DNA from: Nilaparvata lugens
Taxonomy: Eukaryota > Arthropoda > Insecta > Hemiptera > Delphacidae
Assembly (NCBI RefSeq): GCF_014356525.2
Contig: NC_052509.1
Coordinates: forward strand, 36,638,001-36,702,000
Length of the DNA: 64,000 nucleotides
Direction of reading: 5' to 3'
Shown: one piece after another, positions 46,938 to 59,671 of the stretch
Position numbering within the stretch: the stretch's first letter is position 1
How the letters are laid out: every line of letters begins with the position of its first letter
Program-made: the position numbers and the translations under genes
Notes under the pieces: generated by a model
The model's input: only the letters and a program-made list of their open reading frames with translations
What the model was told of the DNA's origin: nothing
Database searches by the model: none

Positions 46938-47604
46938 CTGGTGTGGCGCACTCACACAACTTTCCTTGCCGTTATGAAAATTGATCACCTGACGCTAGTG
47001 TTCCCGCGCATCTCAAGTCTACTATTTAGTGATTTGAGCCAGCTGGTGACAGGGTAATAACGCTGGAGACACACATGAGGTCCGCTATCTCTTCATAGTG
47101 AATGATTTAATAGAATCAACAATAATTTGCAATTGAATAGTCACATTTTCTCGAATTTAAAGCTTATTTTCAATTTTAGGTGAAAATGTTACTGAACAAT
47201 AATTGTAGAGATTTTCATGCTCAATCTACTCCACTTGATTTTTTTTTGTTTCAATTGTATCTGAAGCCCGATAATTGGGAATCTATCTGCTTTGATGGGG
47301 CGGAGCTCCTGAAATTTTTACAGATATGGGACTTATGGCAGTTGATAGAGCTTATCGATGACTATTTTAGGTATGAATTTGATCAAAATCATTGGAGCCG
47401 TTTCCGAGAAAATCACGAAAAACCCTGTTTTTGACAACATTTCCGCAATTTTAGCCGCCATCTTGAATTGCATTTGATCGGAATTGTTCGTGTCGGATCC
47501 TTATAGTGGAAGGACCTTAAGTTCCAAATTTCAAGTCAATCCGTTAATTGGGAGATGAGATATCGTGTACACAGACGCACATACACTCATACACACACAC
47601 ACAC

Positions 47605-47702
<98 letters not shown>

Positions 47703-47832
47703 GACCAATACCCAAAAACCAGTTTTTTGGACTCAGGGGACCTTGAAACGTATAGAAATTTAGAAATTGGGGTACCTTAATTTTTTTCGGAAAGCAATAC
47801 TTTCCTTACCTATGGTAATAGGGCAAGGAAAG
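46938..47832 (+). mobile_element. CTTTCCTTGCC repeat inserted in ORF1, copy 2
   Basis: The insertion is flanked by TAAAAAT on both sides (46931-46937 and 47833-47839). Removing it with one flank restores the ORF1 frame (DFKN-DIL). The right end folds as a hairpin, CTTTCCTTACC..GGCAAGGAAAG, and the string ACTTTCCTTGCC also occurs inverted near the left end (46963-46974). The sequence is otherwise homologous to 4854-5565. It has no coding capacity. Superfamily unknown. Confidence 0.82.
47590..47699. repeat. (CA)n microsatellite
   Basis: About 110 bp of nearly pure CA inside the inserted repeat, at the place where the 5.46-kb copy has only a short CACATACACTCATACACACA motif. His/Thr open frames across it are artefacts. 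Confidence 0.95.
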
Positions 47833-48493
47833 TAAAAATGATATCCTCGATAGTCAGTCAAAGCTTGAGACGTCGCTTCAGTTTTGTCTTGATAAACTAA
47901 TGTCTAACTCTGAGATTCTTGCTAAAAAGAGTCAAATAATTAAGAATCGAGAAAACATTATTTCATCTTTGCGAAAGGAGAATCTGATCCTAAGGGAGAG
48001 TGTTGATTTTTTGTCTGATAAATTCAACTCACTCGAACAATATGGCCGAAGAAACACTTTGGAGATTCATGGTGTGCCGGTGTCGCGTGATGAGAACGTT
48101 ACAGATCTAGTGATAGCAACGTGTAAGGCCGTCGGAGTAAATATAGGCGCCGAGGCAATTGACTGTTGTCACAGATTGGAGATGGGATCTGGTCAACCGA
48201 CTCCTGGTATAATTGCGAAGTTTGTTCGTCGTGACGTTGCGGATAGGGTGATCAGTTAAGAAACATTCTACTCGTCATGTGGGGTTACCGTGTGATGATC
48301 AGCCTGTTTACGTCAACGTATTGACCGCTAAGCGAAGGAGAATCCTGAATATGGCTAAAAACATCAAAGGGAACGCGACTTCAAGTATTTATGACTGGAC
48401 AGATCAGGGAGTGTGAGGATTCGCCCTGTACATTATCGGCAGGTTTTTGTTATCAATACTGAAAAGGAACTTGAGAACTTCATGAATGGATAA

Positions 48494-49686
48494 GATTCAT
48501 TGATTGCTCATATTTTTTCTTTTTATTAGTATAAGTCGAATCAAATAAAGATTCATATCTTTTAAGTTTTGTTCTTTATCATATCTTTTTATCAAGTGCT
48601 CATTTCTCGCTTAATTATTGTTTTTCTCTTTCACACAGTAATATTCATTTTGTTATATTTCACTTGTTTTGTACTCACCTTAGCTTCACTATTTAAAGGG
48701 AAATGTTTTTTTTCTTTCTCTGATTGAGGGAGGAGAGAGTGTTCAGCATTAACTTAACGTATTAGCATTTTCTTTTTCACTTAAGTCTAACTGGCCTTAG
48801 GCTAAATATTCTAAATGATTCAGTGAAGATGATTATCGAAAAATGATTATTTTATCAGTGGTAACGGGAACAGCAGGTACTATGTGTTGAAAATTGTAAT
48901 TTTATAGTACGTTCAAAGTTGTAACTGTGTTGAGCTTTTTGCAAGCTGACTCTGCTCACCATAGTCTTCCTTTATCACTGTTATCTTTCTCTTTTGTTTT
49001 TGTGATTTGGTGTGCATTCTTGATTTCTATTCTACTTGGCGTCACGCTTCGATATGAAGCATGTCACTCTTCTATCTCGTCGCTGCCAACTACCCTCTCA
49101 ATCAACCGGCTTCTCTCTTGATTTTCTCCTTTGTTTTTTTCTCTCTCTTGAATATCCTCTTAAAATGGTTCATAGTAATTAGCCTGCATTCTAATTCAAA
49201 TTATTTTTTTATGATTTCAATTCGAGATTAGTAATTCTTTTTCATTTTTTATAAACTCTTTCTTGTGACTAAGTTACTGCTATAGTATGAATTGCAATCA
49301 TTTATTAATATACTAATTAATGGATATGATTTAAAGAATCCATAACTTATTTTGTTCTTATTATCACAGATATTGATCCATCAGTTTTTTTTTCTGCCGG
49401 AGGCATGGTGTGAATATGAATATTATATTCTTTTTTATCTTAAAATCTTCATTCTCACTCTGAGAATTTCAATCTCTTTCTATATATCATGCTTATCGAG
49501 AACAGCATTATATAAAAATAGTCCCACCTTTTTAATCATTACTGGGAATTTTATAGTACACTTTTTATTTTTTCTACCTGCTTTTTTGTCCTTTCACTCA
49601 TCTTAATTTCTTTTAAATTTCTGTTTAACAGTTATTTGAATATTGCTTGTTTATATTGAGTTATATATTATTATATTGTGTTTTCA
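48494..49686. other. T-rich inter-ORF or intronic DNA
   Basis: No protein domain. Probably inter-ORF sequence of the non-LTR element, but its origin is not shown by the sequence itself. Confidence 0.35.
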
Positions 49687-49706
49687 ATATATATATATAT
49701 AAATAA

Positions 49707-49764
<58 letters not shown>
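49687..49764. repeat. (TA)n microsatellite
   Basis: Nearly pure TA with a few TAAA interruptions, directly upstream of the truncated Penelope-like element. Confidence 0.92.
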
Positions 49765-49766
<2 letters not shown>

Positions 49767-49769
49767 TAA

Positions 49770-51180
49770 TCTACACTCCCATCCCCCATTCTGAAGGAAG
49801 GCTTAAAATCCCTTGAGCATTTCCTTCCCTCACGACCCACACCCTCCACCCCTTCAACCTGCTTCCTAGTAAACCTTGCCAAACTGGTGCTCACAAGCAA
49901 TGCCTTCAGGTTTGAAGATGAATATTATCTTCAAACCCAGGGTACAGCGATGGGCATTAGGATGGCACCATTCTATGCAAACCTATTCATGGGCCTCCTT
50001 GAACAAGATTTCCTTTCCAAACAAACCCTATCCCCCCTGATATTGCTCCGTTTCATTGACGACATATTCCTCATATGGTCTAATGGACATGATACCCTCT
50101 CCCACTTCCTCAATCAACTCAACTCCAACCACTCTGTCTCCTTCACCTGGAATATTTCTGAATCCTCCATCAACTTCCTAGATGTCAATGTAATCCTTTC
50201 CAACTCCAATACCTTATCCACCAATACTTTCACCAAATTCACCCACACTCAACAGTTCCTACACTTTGAGAGTTGCCATCCCTACCACATCAAAAGATCC
50301 CTCCCACGTTCCCTCTCAATCCGAGGCCAAAAAATTTGCAGTGATCCCCACCATCTTGACCAGTACCTCAAAAAACTCCACCAATCCCTCCTGAAATGTA
50401 ACTATCCTGAAAGGTTGTTACAGAAACAAATCTCCTCCAAAACTGGCACTAATCCAACCACAAAAAAATCCCAAATCCCACAAACTCCAAAGCTTTGTAC
50501 CACCTACTTCCCTGGAATTGAAAACCTCAAACCTGTCCTTAAAGATCTGTTCCATGTCGTCTCCTCCAAACCCTCTACCAAACACCTTTTCCAGCAACCA
50601 CCCACCCTCATTTATAAGCAACCTCCCAACCTCAAGAAAATTCTCAGTAAAAACAAATCACTTACCTCTGATGAAATCCCAACTCCACCTGGTACCCTAC
50701 CTTGCAAACAAATCGCTGTAAAACCCGCTGTAAAACCTGTCCTATCACTGATTCTTCCATCTCCCTTACCAGTCCTATCACCAACTACACCCACCAAATC
50801 CTTCAATCCAGTAATTGCATCTCCAAAAATTGCATCTACCTCCTTTCCTGCAACTTCTGTCCTGCCTTCTACATAGGTGAAACCACCCCTGCCTTAAACC
50901 TCCGGATCAACAATCACAGGGCTTCCTTTAAAAATAATACTTCCCTACCCATCCCTACCCATGGCTCTGAGCACAACAAGAACTTTGACCAATGCTTCAA
51001 AGTCAAAGTCCTTGCCACCCTCCCTCCCACAGCCCCCTCCATAGATGTCAAGACGAAAGAATTGGCTTTTATTTGGGTGCTTGGAGCTGCTTACAGTCCT
51101 GGTCTCAACAGACAGCAATAGTACCATAACTACCAACTGTTTAATTAAATTGAAATAATTTTCATCATATCATAATAAAT
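49770..51180 (+). mobile_element. 5'-truncated Penelope-like retroelement
   Basis: The C-terminal half of a Penelope-like protein (RT palm onward plus GIY-YIG nuclease) begins right after the (TA)n tract. The N-terminal part of RT is missing, as is usual for 5'-truncated copies. The 3' boundary beyond the stop at 51119-51121 is approximate. Confidence 0.8.
49776..51121 (+). pseudogene. Penelope-like RT and GIY-YIG endonuclease, truncated and frameshifted
   Basis: Visible RT features: YLQTQGTAMGIRMAPFYANL (the Penelope GTAMG motif), the catalytic RFIDDIFLIW, and a following NFLDV motif. The RT thumb region, with HPYHIKRSLP and QYLKKLHQSLLKCNYP, leads to a Lys/Pro-rich linker. At about 50703 the frame shifts by one base. 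The remainder, in the new frame, has a CKTRCKTC cysteine cluster and the GIY-YIG nuclease: CIYLLSC, then FYIGET, then LNLRINNHRA, ending ELAFIWVLGAAYSPGLNR. The protein is inactive because of truncation and frameshift. RT plus GIY-YIG is specific to endonuclease-bearing Penelope-like elements. Confidence 0.9.
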
Positions 51181-51707
51181 TTCACAGCTATCAAATATAT
51201 ATATTAAACGTTCAATAGAAATGGAAAATAAATTTCATTCAAGTTCAATTCTACAATTCCTTTCTACAATTTAAGTCTAATTCTTTTTTGATTTCCAATT
51301 TTAAATCTCCTCTTTTCTATCAATTCATAAGCTACATCTTTCCTTATCCATAACTCACTCAAATCTTAAATATCCCATTTGCAACCGCCCCCTAAATACC
51401 CCATAATGTCCCCTGAATCTGTACCCTTTTTCTCTTCATCCGTCTGCACCGCGTAATCTGTGGTCTCTGCTGCTTTTGACTCTCCGTGCGTACTCTGTGG
51501 TCACACGACCATTGGATTCAAAACTGCAGTCTGCTCGGTTGAAAAAGGGGACTCAGTCTCCGAAAATTTCCCCATTTCTAATGTAAGTTTTCAAGTGTTT
51601 TCAATCTATATCTTGTGTCTCCTGTTTCAATTTAAATTACAAACTTTAAAGTGTCTTCTGTTATGTGCCTATATTTTTTTCTCTTTACTTGCTGCTGTTG
51701 GTCGATT
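51181..51707. other. likely inter-ORF/leader of non-LTR ORF2
   Basis: T/C-rich leader with no recognisable domain. The short frame at 51460-51711 is not supported. Confidence 0.4.
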
Positions 51708-54520
51708 ATGATGGCTCCTAGGGAACTGAGTGTGTATTATCAAAATGTGAGAGGTTCAAGAACCAAAATCCATGTATTATTGAATTCTTTACTTGCTTCT
51801 GAGTATGACGTGATCTTGCTGACTGAGACATGGCTGAATTCCGGGTTTTCTGACAATGAGATCTTTCATGAAAGATATGTCGTCTATCGCCGGGATCGAC
51901 CCGGAAGTGGCTCCTGTCGCGAAGGGGGTGTCTTAATAGCGGTGCGAAGGCAGATCGAATCTGAGGAGAATGTTTTGATCAATTCATCTTTCGATAGTCA
52001 TAGTTTTGAGAGTTTAATGATAAAAGTATTTGTTAGGGATGATCCTCTATACGTTAATGTTGTTTATTTTCTCAACTCCGCCAATTCTGATCATTATAAT
52101 AGGTATTTCGATTGTATTGAGGGTTATGTCAATGTGATAGGTGATAGATTGCTTGTAGCAGGTGACTTCAATTTGCCTGATGTGATAGACTGTAATTATG
52201 ATCTCCTTAATGGTTCTGTGACCGTTAAAAAGTTGGGGAATTTCCTAAATTTTTACTATTTGAAATCTATTTATAGTATTCAAAACTCTTATCTTCGTAC
52301 ACTTGATTTAGTCCTATCGTAGCCATAGAGCACGAACCCAATCCGCTGGTACCAGAGGATATCGAACATCATCCAGCACTTAATATAAACTTGCTGAGTG
52401 ATATTGCTGTGAAAAGACGATCACTTAATAATGCTCCTCCTGTCTTTGATTCCCTTAGAGCAGATTATTTTGCTTTATATAACTTGCTCAAAGACTACGA
52501 CTGGAGTGGCTTGTATGGAATTGATGAAGTTGATGCGGCTGTTGACTGCTTCTACAGTGTAATCTAAGAATGTTTTAATGTCACGATTCCTCTTAAATCA
52601 ATTTCACGTGAACGGTCCTAGTCAAGGCGGGTACCTTGGTTCACTCGCCAAATCATTGAAATGGTGAAGAGGAAGAACAAATGTGCGTGTAAAAAACGGT
52701 CTTCAGTTGGTTACATGGATGAATTTCTAAGACTGAGAAGAGAGCTGAAATCTCTTATTTCAGAGGCCTATCGGAATTATGTTATTAAGGTAGAATCGGA
52801 TCGAGGATACAATTCCAAAAAATTTGGACATTTGTTAATAATAAACGCAAGACTAATGGCTTTTGTGAGAGGATGTCGCTGCATGATGAAAATTTTGTTG
52901 GGGATGATATTCCTTCAGGATTTGCTGAATACTTTGGTTCTGTTCTCTCACCATAGTCACGTCCTGCTACAATAAGGGTGATTCGCTTGATTTTGTTTAT
53001 AATATTACAATTGGTACTTTGGAAATATTGTCAATATCAGAGGATAGAATCAAGTCAGCAATTGATAGATTGAAGCCGAGGGTGGCTCCTGGGCCTGATG
53101 GTGTTCCTGCCTTCATTCTCAAGGGTTGTTGGGAGCTACTAATTGGGCCTTTGAAGTTCATCTTTGACTTGTCACTGAAAACTGGAGTATTTCCGAGCAG
53201 ATGGAAGATCTTGAAGAAAGTCCCTATATTCAAATCCGGTAGGAGAGATGAGATCATGAACTATAGACCAATAAGTATATTGTCAGTCTTTGCCAAAGTT
53301 TTCGAAAGATCACTTTATGATAGGATTCTTTGGTATCCATGCCCTATATTGTCTGATAATCAGCACGGTTTTCTTCCTGGAAGATCAGTTGTAACAAATT
53401 TGTTGGAGTTCACAGTATCTGTCTCTGATGTGCTGGATGGATGCTGGTGGGGAGGTTGATGTTATCTATACAGACTTTAGTTAAGCCTTTGATCGTGTCA
53501 ATCACGGTGTATTATTGAAGAGACTATCTCAGCTAGGCTTCAACACTGCATTAATTGAATTCTTCAGGAGTTATCTATTGAACAAGGAAAGAATTTTGTA
53601 TCTGAGCAGGGAAGCATTTCTTGTACTTACTTCAGTACATCTGGTGTTCCTCAAGGCAGCAATCTGGGACCCCTTCTGTTTTTGCTACTGTTCAATGAGC
53701 TACCCCTCCAGATACCCAACTCCAGGTGTTTGATTTTTGCAGACGATATGAAAATCTTCAAAGAGGTGAGAGGCTTGAACGATTGTTATTCCTTGCAGGC
53801 TGACGTTGACAGGGTTGCATTGTGGTGCCATGAGAATAAACTTGAAATGAATGTTAAGAAGTGCAAATGTATGACCATCTCTAGAAAATCCAATCCAATT
53901 AGTCATTCCTACTTGATTGAGGGTGTTTGCTTGGAAAGGGTTACAGTTTGCAGGGATCTGGGCATTGTTTTCAGTAGTGCACTGTCCTTCTCAGCACATG
54001 TTGACCACGTCATAAGCAAAGCAAACAGGCTCTTGGGCTTTGCCCTGAGAAACTCTGCTAGTTTCAATAATGTTAAAACTGTGGTAACCCTGTATCAATC
54101 TCTGGTCAGGAGTGCTCTTGAGTATGCTCCCATTGTTTGGAGTCCTTCCACTCATCTGGATGCATTGAGAATCGAGCGGGTGCAGAATAAGCTTCTTCGC
54201 TTCCTTTTCTACATGAAAATCGGAAGAGCATGTCCTCTGGGTTTTCTAGTCTCCTTGCAAGGATTGGTTTTCAGGTGCCCTCCTTCAATGTAAGAAGAGT
54301 ATCCATATCCCAAGGTCAAGAACTTTGCATAATTATTGCTCTCCATTAAACGGAGCACTGAGGCTTTTTAATGATTTTTGTGATGGAGTTGATGTACATG
54401 GCCATGCCAGTGAGGCTATCGTTCACTGAATACATCAATCGCAGTCTTTGGGATAAATTCAGTTGCTCTGATGCTCTCACTCTGATACATTTTCTTTGGT
54501 TTTTTTCTCTCTCAAGCATG
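51708..54520 (+). pseudogene. non-LTR ORF2: AP-endonuclease and reverse transcriptase, multiple frame breaks
   Basis: ORF2 nicks the target and copies element RNA. Endonuclease (51708-52322): YYQNVRGSRTK, LTETWLNSGFSD, GGVLIAVRR and VAGDFNLPDV motifs; the frame ends at a stop after TLDLVLS. A linker with stops follows (52330-52980). RT is spread over several frames: RLKPRVAPGPDGVPAF and MNYRPISILS (53019-53457), FDRVNHGVLLKRL (after an in-frame stop at about 53482), SGVPQGSNLGPLLF (about 53640) and the catalytic FADDMKIF (about 53737). The thumb and C-terminal part runs to about 54293 (LEYAPIVWSP), with decayed remains to about 54520. These motifs fit the Jockey/CR1 group of insects. Confidence 0.9.
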
Positions 54521-55025
54521 CTTTATTTTTGCACATGAATCTTTTGTTCAATAATACTTGTCTCTCTTTCAAACTAGTAATTCTTAGATTAGTCTCACAT
54601 TATTTAATTTTTTTCAAATTTACATGATTATGTATGTAACACTCATATTATATTTAGTATAGCTTGACTTGTTAACCTCAATATTTTCTTTTCTTTGCTT
54701 CATAATAATGTTTTCCAATTTATTCATCCGTAGCTTTAAATTACATTGAACATAATTCAATTTCTGTATTGATATTAGTTAATTTTATTTCAATCAATCT
54801 CTACTTCCACATGCTTTCCATTCACCATGCTTATATTTATACCCAATTGCTTCACAGCACACACTTTATGAATGTAGTATCATAATTATCTTCCGTATCT
54901 TTCATTGTATTACCATTTATTTTTCTTTTCTTACATGTTCAATTTGTTGGTAGATAGTAGTGGAGACTGATTTGGGCGTAATGCCTGTAGTCTTCCTTCA
55001 CATTCTAAATAAATAAATGAATAAA
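54521..55025 (+). other. 3' UTR and tail of the non-LTR element
   Basis: AT-rich, ending in a short AAATAAATAAATGAATAAAT tail, as expected for target-primed insertion. No coding content. Confidence 0.55.
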
Positions 55026-56137
55026 TAATTTTATTATCTTTGCATTAATAGTTTCCTTCCATCTCTCCCACTTCGAAAATACAACATTTTTCGAGTCTTT
55101 CCCATTGTAAGAACATTTGCACGATTCGTTTCAATGAAATATCAGAAATGCTAGTTAATTTCCTACCTTTCATTCGGTTTTCGTTTATTTATACATCATA
55201 CATGTCGTAAGCTATCACAAGATAAAATTGACAATCGTCATACAAAGTTCAATACACGTGAAAACGCATAGAATCCAAGACTAAATCCAACAATACAAAC
55301 TCATATAATAAAAACTACGATAATTTAAAACGCAACACTTTTCAGTTATATTTCTGTATGTAAACGTGACAGATTAAACACAACAAAAATATAGAAGGTG
55401 AAAATTACAAAGCCTTCAAACTTAGTAGATTGTCGACATTTTTTTTCAAGAAAAAGCAAGGAAATCATAAATTAACTATTGAAAGTTCTTACTTTTTTAT
55501 TCAAGAAGCATTGAAGAATTGACACGGTTAGATAACAGCGAACCGTTGATATTACTGTATCTTATGTCTAAAACTCTGGATGAATGAGCAAAATAATCAA
55601 TCGATGATGTATTGGAGGTGAAAAGTTACCATATGAAAGAGAGAGATTACACAAGATAATATCTTATAAAATGTATAATATCACTGAATCGTAGTCTAGT
55701 ATTAATACGCTCTATACGCATTTCAAATAACTTGTTAACAATAAATAATGAGTTCATTTCAAGGAATAACAGGATTGTAATAACATAGTAATTGAATAAA
55801 GACCATTCAAAGTATAATCAGTAGGACACCTTGTACAGAATCTCGTTTCCTTTTATCCCGAAAACACCTATAAAAATATTCCTGTTCATTGAAAAATGTA
55901 TTTAACAGAAGGCATGAGATTCCGCTACTTGGCAAGCTTGAAATAATTGTAATGAAGATGACGATGATGATAATAATGGCAATGTTGATGAGTTATGATT
56001 CTGTTGAGAAATGAGCAGCTAGAGTTAATAGACGGTCAGATCGTTCACTATTTTTTAATAGCAGGCTTCACATTGACTGTCAGCGTTTGATTGATGCAAC
56101 CCCATCAAGTTGATCTCTCTCTCACTCTCTCTCACTC

Positions 56138-56176
<39 letters not shown>

Positions 56177-57983
56177 CACACACACACAAACTCTCCGCCA
56201 CTACAGTGGAGTTTTGTGTGCAGTTGCCTCTCTATTAGTGGCTCTCAATTTTCAGCTGCTTTTCAACAGCAATTTCAATATTAATGACTTGTAAACTATA
56301 ACGGGCGCCCGCTTTACGGTAATCATAATTTATTACGTGGAATATCATTAATTTGGGTCAGGTTTAGTGGGAATGCTGGAGCTGATATCTCAATCGGCTG
56401 AGGAGGGCGAGAACACGTGTCAAATTATCGTCACAAGATGTCGCTTCCAATCACCGCCAGTGCCCAATCACAAGACAGATGATCGCGGATGAACTGACTA
56501 GATTGACTCTTTCGGCCTCCGTTGGTCCAACATAAGTTGAATTCATGAGCAAACGTTCATAAAATATCATATGGATATCTATGATTCCCCATCCTTCCAC
56601 TGTTTTTCCCCATCCCCTGACTCTGTTCATTGAAGACCATAATTAATGGAAACATGGTTTTCAATGTTTCATAATGTTATTATGCAACAGTAAAACAATT
56701 ATTATGTACTGTGACAACACATTTCTCGAGCTAACTTACAGGGTTCGAAACAGCAAGATGAGAAGCGATACGATAAAATTAACTCTCCAGTAACTCAATA
56801 AATTATTGATCCTTCAATCATTTTATTTTGTTATAATTGCGAGAGCTCAAAATGTAGCTAATATAATAAACAAACATCTTTGTATTTCAAGATAACATAA
56901 CCTTTCATACTTGCAATCATTTGTTTATAGCATTGGGCAGCCAAAGTTAAATTTATAATCAATATATACTATCTATTCATTTCTAATTGATATCTATTAA
57001 TTCATAATCAATAGATATTTTCTGTCAATCAGCCGACTGAACTGGTATTCCTTTCCCTGACATGAAAGAATTCAACCTTTGTATTATGTCATAAATTATT
57101 ATTTTGATTATCTTACAAGGATGCGTTTTCAAAAATTTAGCACACAGAACTCAATGATTCAAATATTCATTTCATTGAGACTTCTATTCAATTTTGTGTA
57201 ATAATCATTTGTAGGGGTGCTTGCCCCTCCATTGTCAAACACTCGTTAGTAATATTGTTATATGCTTTGCAACTTCCCTCTCCCTGAAAGACTGGTTGGC
57301 ACATTTGGCTTGCATGACTCTATGTGGACGGTTGAAGTGTGCAGTCGTCACTTATCCTGGACTTGAGAAATCATGAATTAGGCTTTGACGAATTTAATTA
57401 TAAATGAACTAGACTGTGATATGAGTTTTATGTCTGCGTTCTGATAATACATAATACCTAATGCTCCGCCAGCTGAGAAACATCAGCGTGGACATGGAAA
57501 CAATCCTTGGGCAGATTCGGTAAGTCCTCAGAAAAGGCCCTTAGATGAACCAGACATTCTGTCTGTACATAACCTGATAAGGCGAGCCTTAATATAGGCC
57601 TAATACAAAAAGTAAACATAAGCGTGATTTCTTGCATTGAGCACATAGCATATACAGAGATTATAGAATGTAACGTACACATTCTTTATGCTAGTTTAGC
57701 ATATTATACGCTCATACATTGCAGATATCATTACTATATTCAAATAGAATTAATTTGTTTGTTGTACTGTACTGTGTATTATGCGAAAAATTGGGTGATA
57801 TACGAATTGTTACAAATGAATGGGCATAACTTATATAATAACTATCAATGTGTCTATTCTGTAATCATAATCATCCAGGATTGTTTACAAGAAAACCTTT
57901 ATTTTTTTATGGAATTAAGCGAATGAGAAACTGTAAACCACAACACAAATCATAACTCAGCTATATTTTCCAGAAATATAAGA
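55026..57983. other. intronic DNA, nothing coding recognised
   Basis: A CT/CA microsatellite lies at about 56114-56188. A GC-richer single-copy block at about 56350-56530 (AACACGTGTC, TTCCAATCACCGCCAGTGCC) could be regulatory. No supported exon. Confidence 0.4.
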
Positions 57984-59219
57984 GTTAAATACAGTAGCGG
58001 CTCGTGATCTTCTAGCTTGGGGGTTCAACCTCATGATCTATTGGAGAGAAAGGTCAATAGGATATAGAGTATTGCGCATAATCAAGTGTAAACGTGATCG
58101 ATAATAATTACACCCCAAAGGTTGAGCTTATTTTCTACAAATATAAATTTTTTGTCCTGTTCATATTTTTCTTGTTTGATTTTTACTTCGAGAGTTGGTC
58201 ACCATTATGTTTTATTTTACACCTACCCTCAATATTAATATTGTTTGTATTTAACAAATACTGAACCTTATTCATATTTCTTCATCAAAATGCTGTTACG
58301 GTAACACAATAAATTATATTCACACTCTCACTAAAAGAAAATTAACACACTAGAAATACTCACGAATACACAAAACTCACTAGAAATTACTATATTCTTC
58401 TACACGCAAAACAAATTTATATAACGAAAAATGCAGTGAGATCTATCACAACTGTAAACAGTGTATACCCGTAACCATACCGTATAACCTCAAAACTGTC
58501 ATGCTTAGGCTACTTCTTGTTTACCGCTTTTTTACTGTTTACTGCCACCAAATTTAAATTTATTGGTTATAAGCAAGTTCAAGATGGCACTGTATCCGTA
58601 TCACGAATACTCACGATTCATTCCGAGGTTTACCGAATGCTTCACTTGCCTCGGCTAGGTTCGGCTACTCTCGGATGAACTCGTGCAAACTTGGTTCACA
58701 CAGGATTGTGAACCAAATCCGTGCTAGCAAACCGATTCCCCTCCTCTGTTCCACTCAGGCCCGGCCCCAGGGGTGGGCGGACCGGGCGGCCGCACAGGGC
58801 GGCAGGTTTTGGGGGCGGCCAATTTAAAGGAACGGAAAATTTTAAAATACAAATAAATAATAAATTCATAATTTCAAATGTGAATGGTAAAATTATATAA
58901 GAAGTTTTTCAACCTCGAGCTAATGAAGACTTTTCTAAGATCAACAATGTCCCAGGAACGTCTGAGTGGTCTAGCGAACATAAAATAGTTCAGTCCCCAG
59001 ATCTTGAAGAATTGGTGAGGGAATTGCAAAGGTCAGACGAGTTCTACTTAATTAAACAGGTGTGTTAAACAAACTTGTAGAAATTGTAGTTCTAATTACT
59101 TAGCAAGTTAAGTAGGCCTAATACTATGTTGCAGTGTACGTCTTAAGGCTGTGCAAAGGCTAAAAATAAACTTTCTTGTACTGGTGATATTTTTCAAAGT
59201 TTTTCGATTTGTACCGGTA

Positions 59220-59671
59220 TATATCAAAATGAAAAAGTTTTCTTAGGAAAACATTCTCTTCCAATCATTACTTTTTGAGATATGAACGCCTAAAGTTTAA
59301 ATTTTTGGGACAGGACATTTCAAATTCGGTAAGAGATAAATTCTTCATGGTATTGTTGATTGAATAGAACAAGAAAATGTTGAAACATTTTCTGAAAATA
59401 TCAATTTTTGAAAAAGTTATTCAATTTACAAAAAAAAAAACTCAACACTATTTTTGGTCATTTTTAGTAAATTGAAAAACTTTCTCAAAAATTGATATTT
59501 TCAGAAAATGTTTGTTTTATTAAATCAAAAATACTATGAAGAATTTATCCTTTGAATATTATGGATTCATCTCGTACCGAATTTGAAATGTTCTGTCCCA
59601 AAATTTTAAACTTTAGGCGCTCATGTCTCAGAAAGTAATGATTGAAAAAAGAAAACTTTTTCATTTTGATA
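59220..59671. repeat. large foldback (inverted repeat arms of about 215 bp)
   Basis: Left arm (ATCAAAATGAAAAAGTTTTC ... TTTTCTGAAAATATCAATTT) and right arm are inverse copies with scattered differences and an extra 25-bp stretch in the right arm. The centre is at about 59445. RNA from it would form a long hairpin. Noncoding. Confidence 0.85.

Larger units (their letters stand above)
46629..48493 (+). pseudogene. non-LTR ORF1: PHD finger, coiled coil and RRM-like domain, interrupted
   Basis: ORF1 proteins bind element RNA. Residues 1-57 form a PHD-type C4HC3 pattern: C4, C7, C21, C24, H29, C32, C54, C57. After a Ser/Asn-rich linker the frame reaches DFKN at 46937, where a repeat is inserted. 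Beyond it (from 47834) the protein resumes without loss as NDILDSQ. It continues through a coiled-coil-like stretch, then NTLEIHGVP and a nucleic-acid-binding domain (DCCHRLEMG, RRDVADRVI). A stop at 48257 and frame changes follow before the natural C-terminus (ENFMNG, stop at 48491-48493). ORF1 with a PHD finger is known in CR1-related elements. Confidence 0.85.
46345..55025 (+). mobile_element. decayed non-LTR retrotransposon (Jockey/CR1-like), with insertions
   Basis: ORF1 (PHD finger, coiled coil, nucleic-acid-binding domain) and ORF2 (AP-endonuclease, RT) lie in the expected order on one strand, ending in an A/T-rich tail (AAATAAATAAATGAATAAATAA) near 55003-55025. ORF1 is split by a repeat insertion (46938-47832). 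A Penelope-like element (about 49770-51180) lies between ORF1 and ORF2. Frameshifts and stops show both frames are dead. That ORF1 and ORF2 belong to one insertion is inferred from order and orientation; no target duplication was identified, and the 5' boundary is approximate. Confidence 0.65.

Noticed and set aside
47548..47780. Three overlapping His/Thr-rich frames
   Set aside because: They translate the (CA)n microsatellite in three frames.
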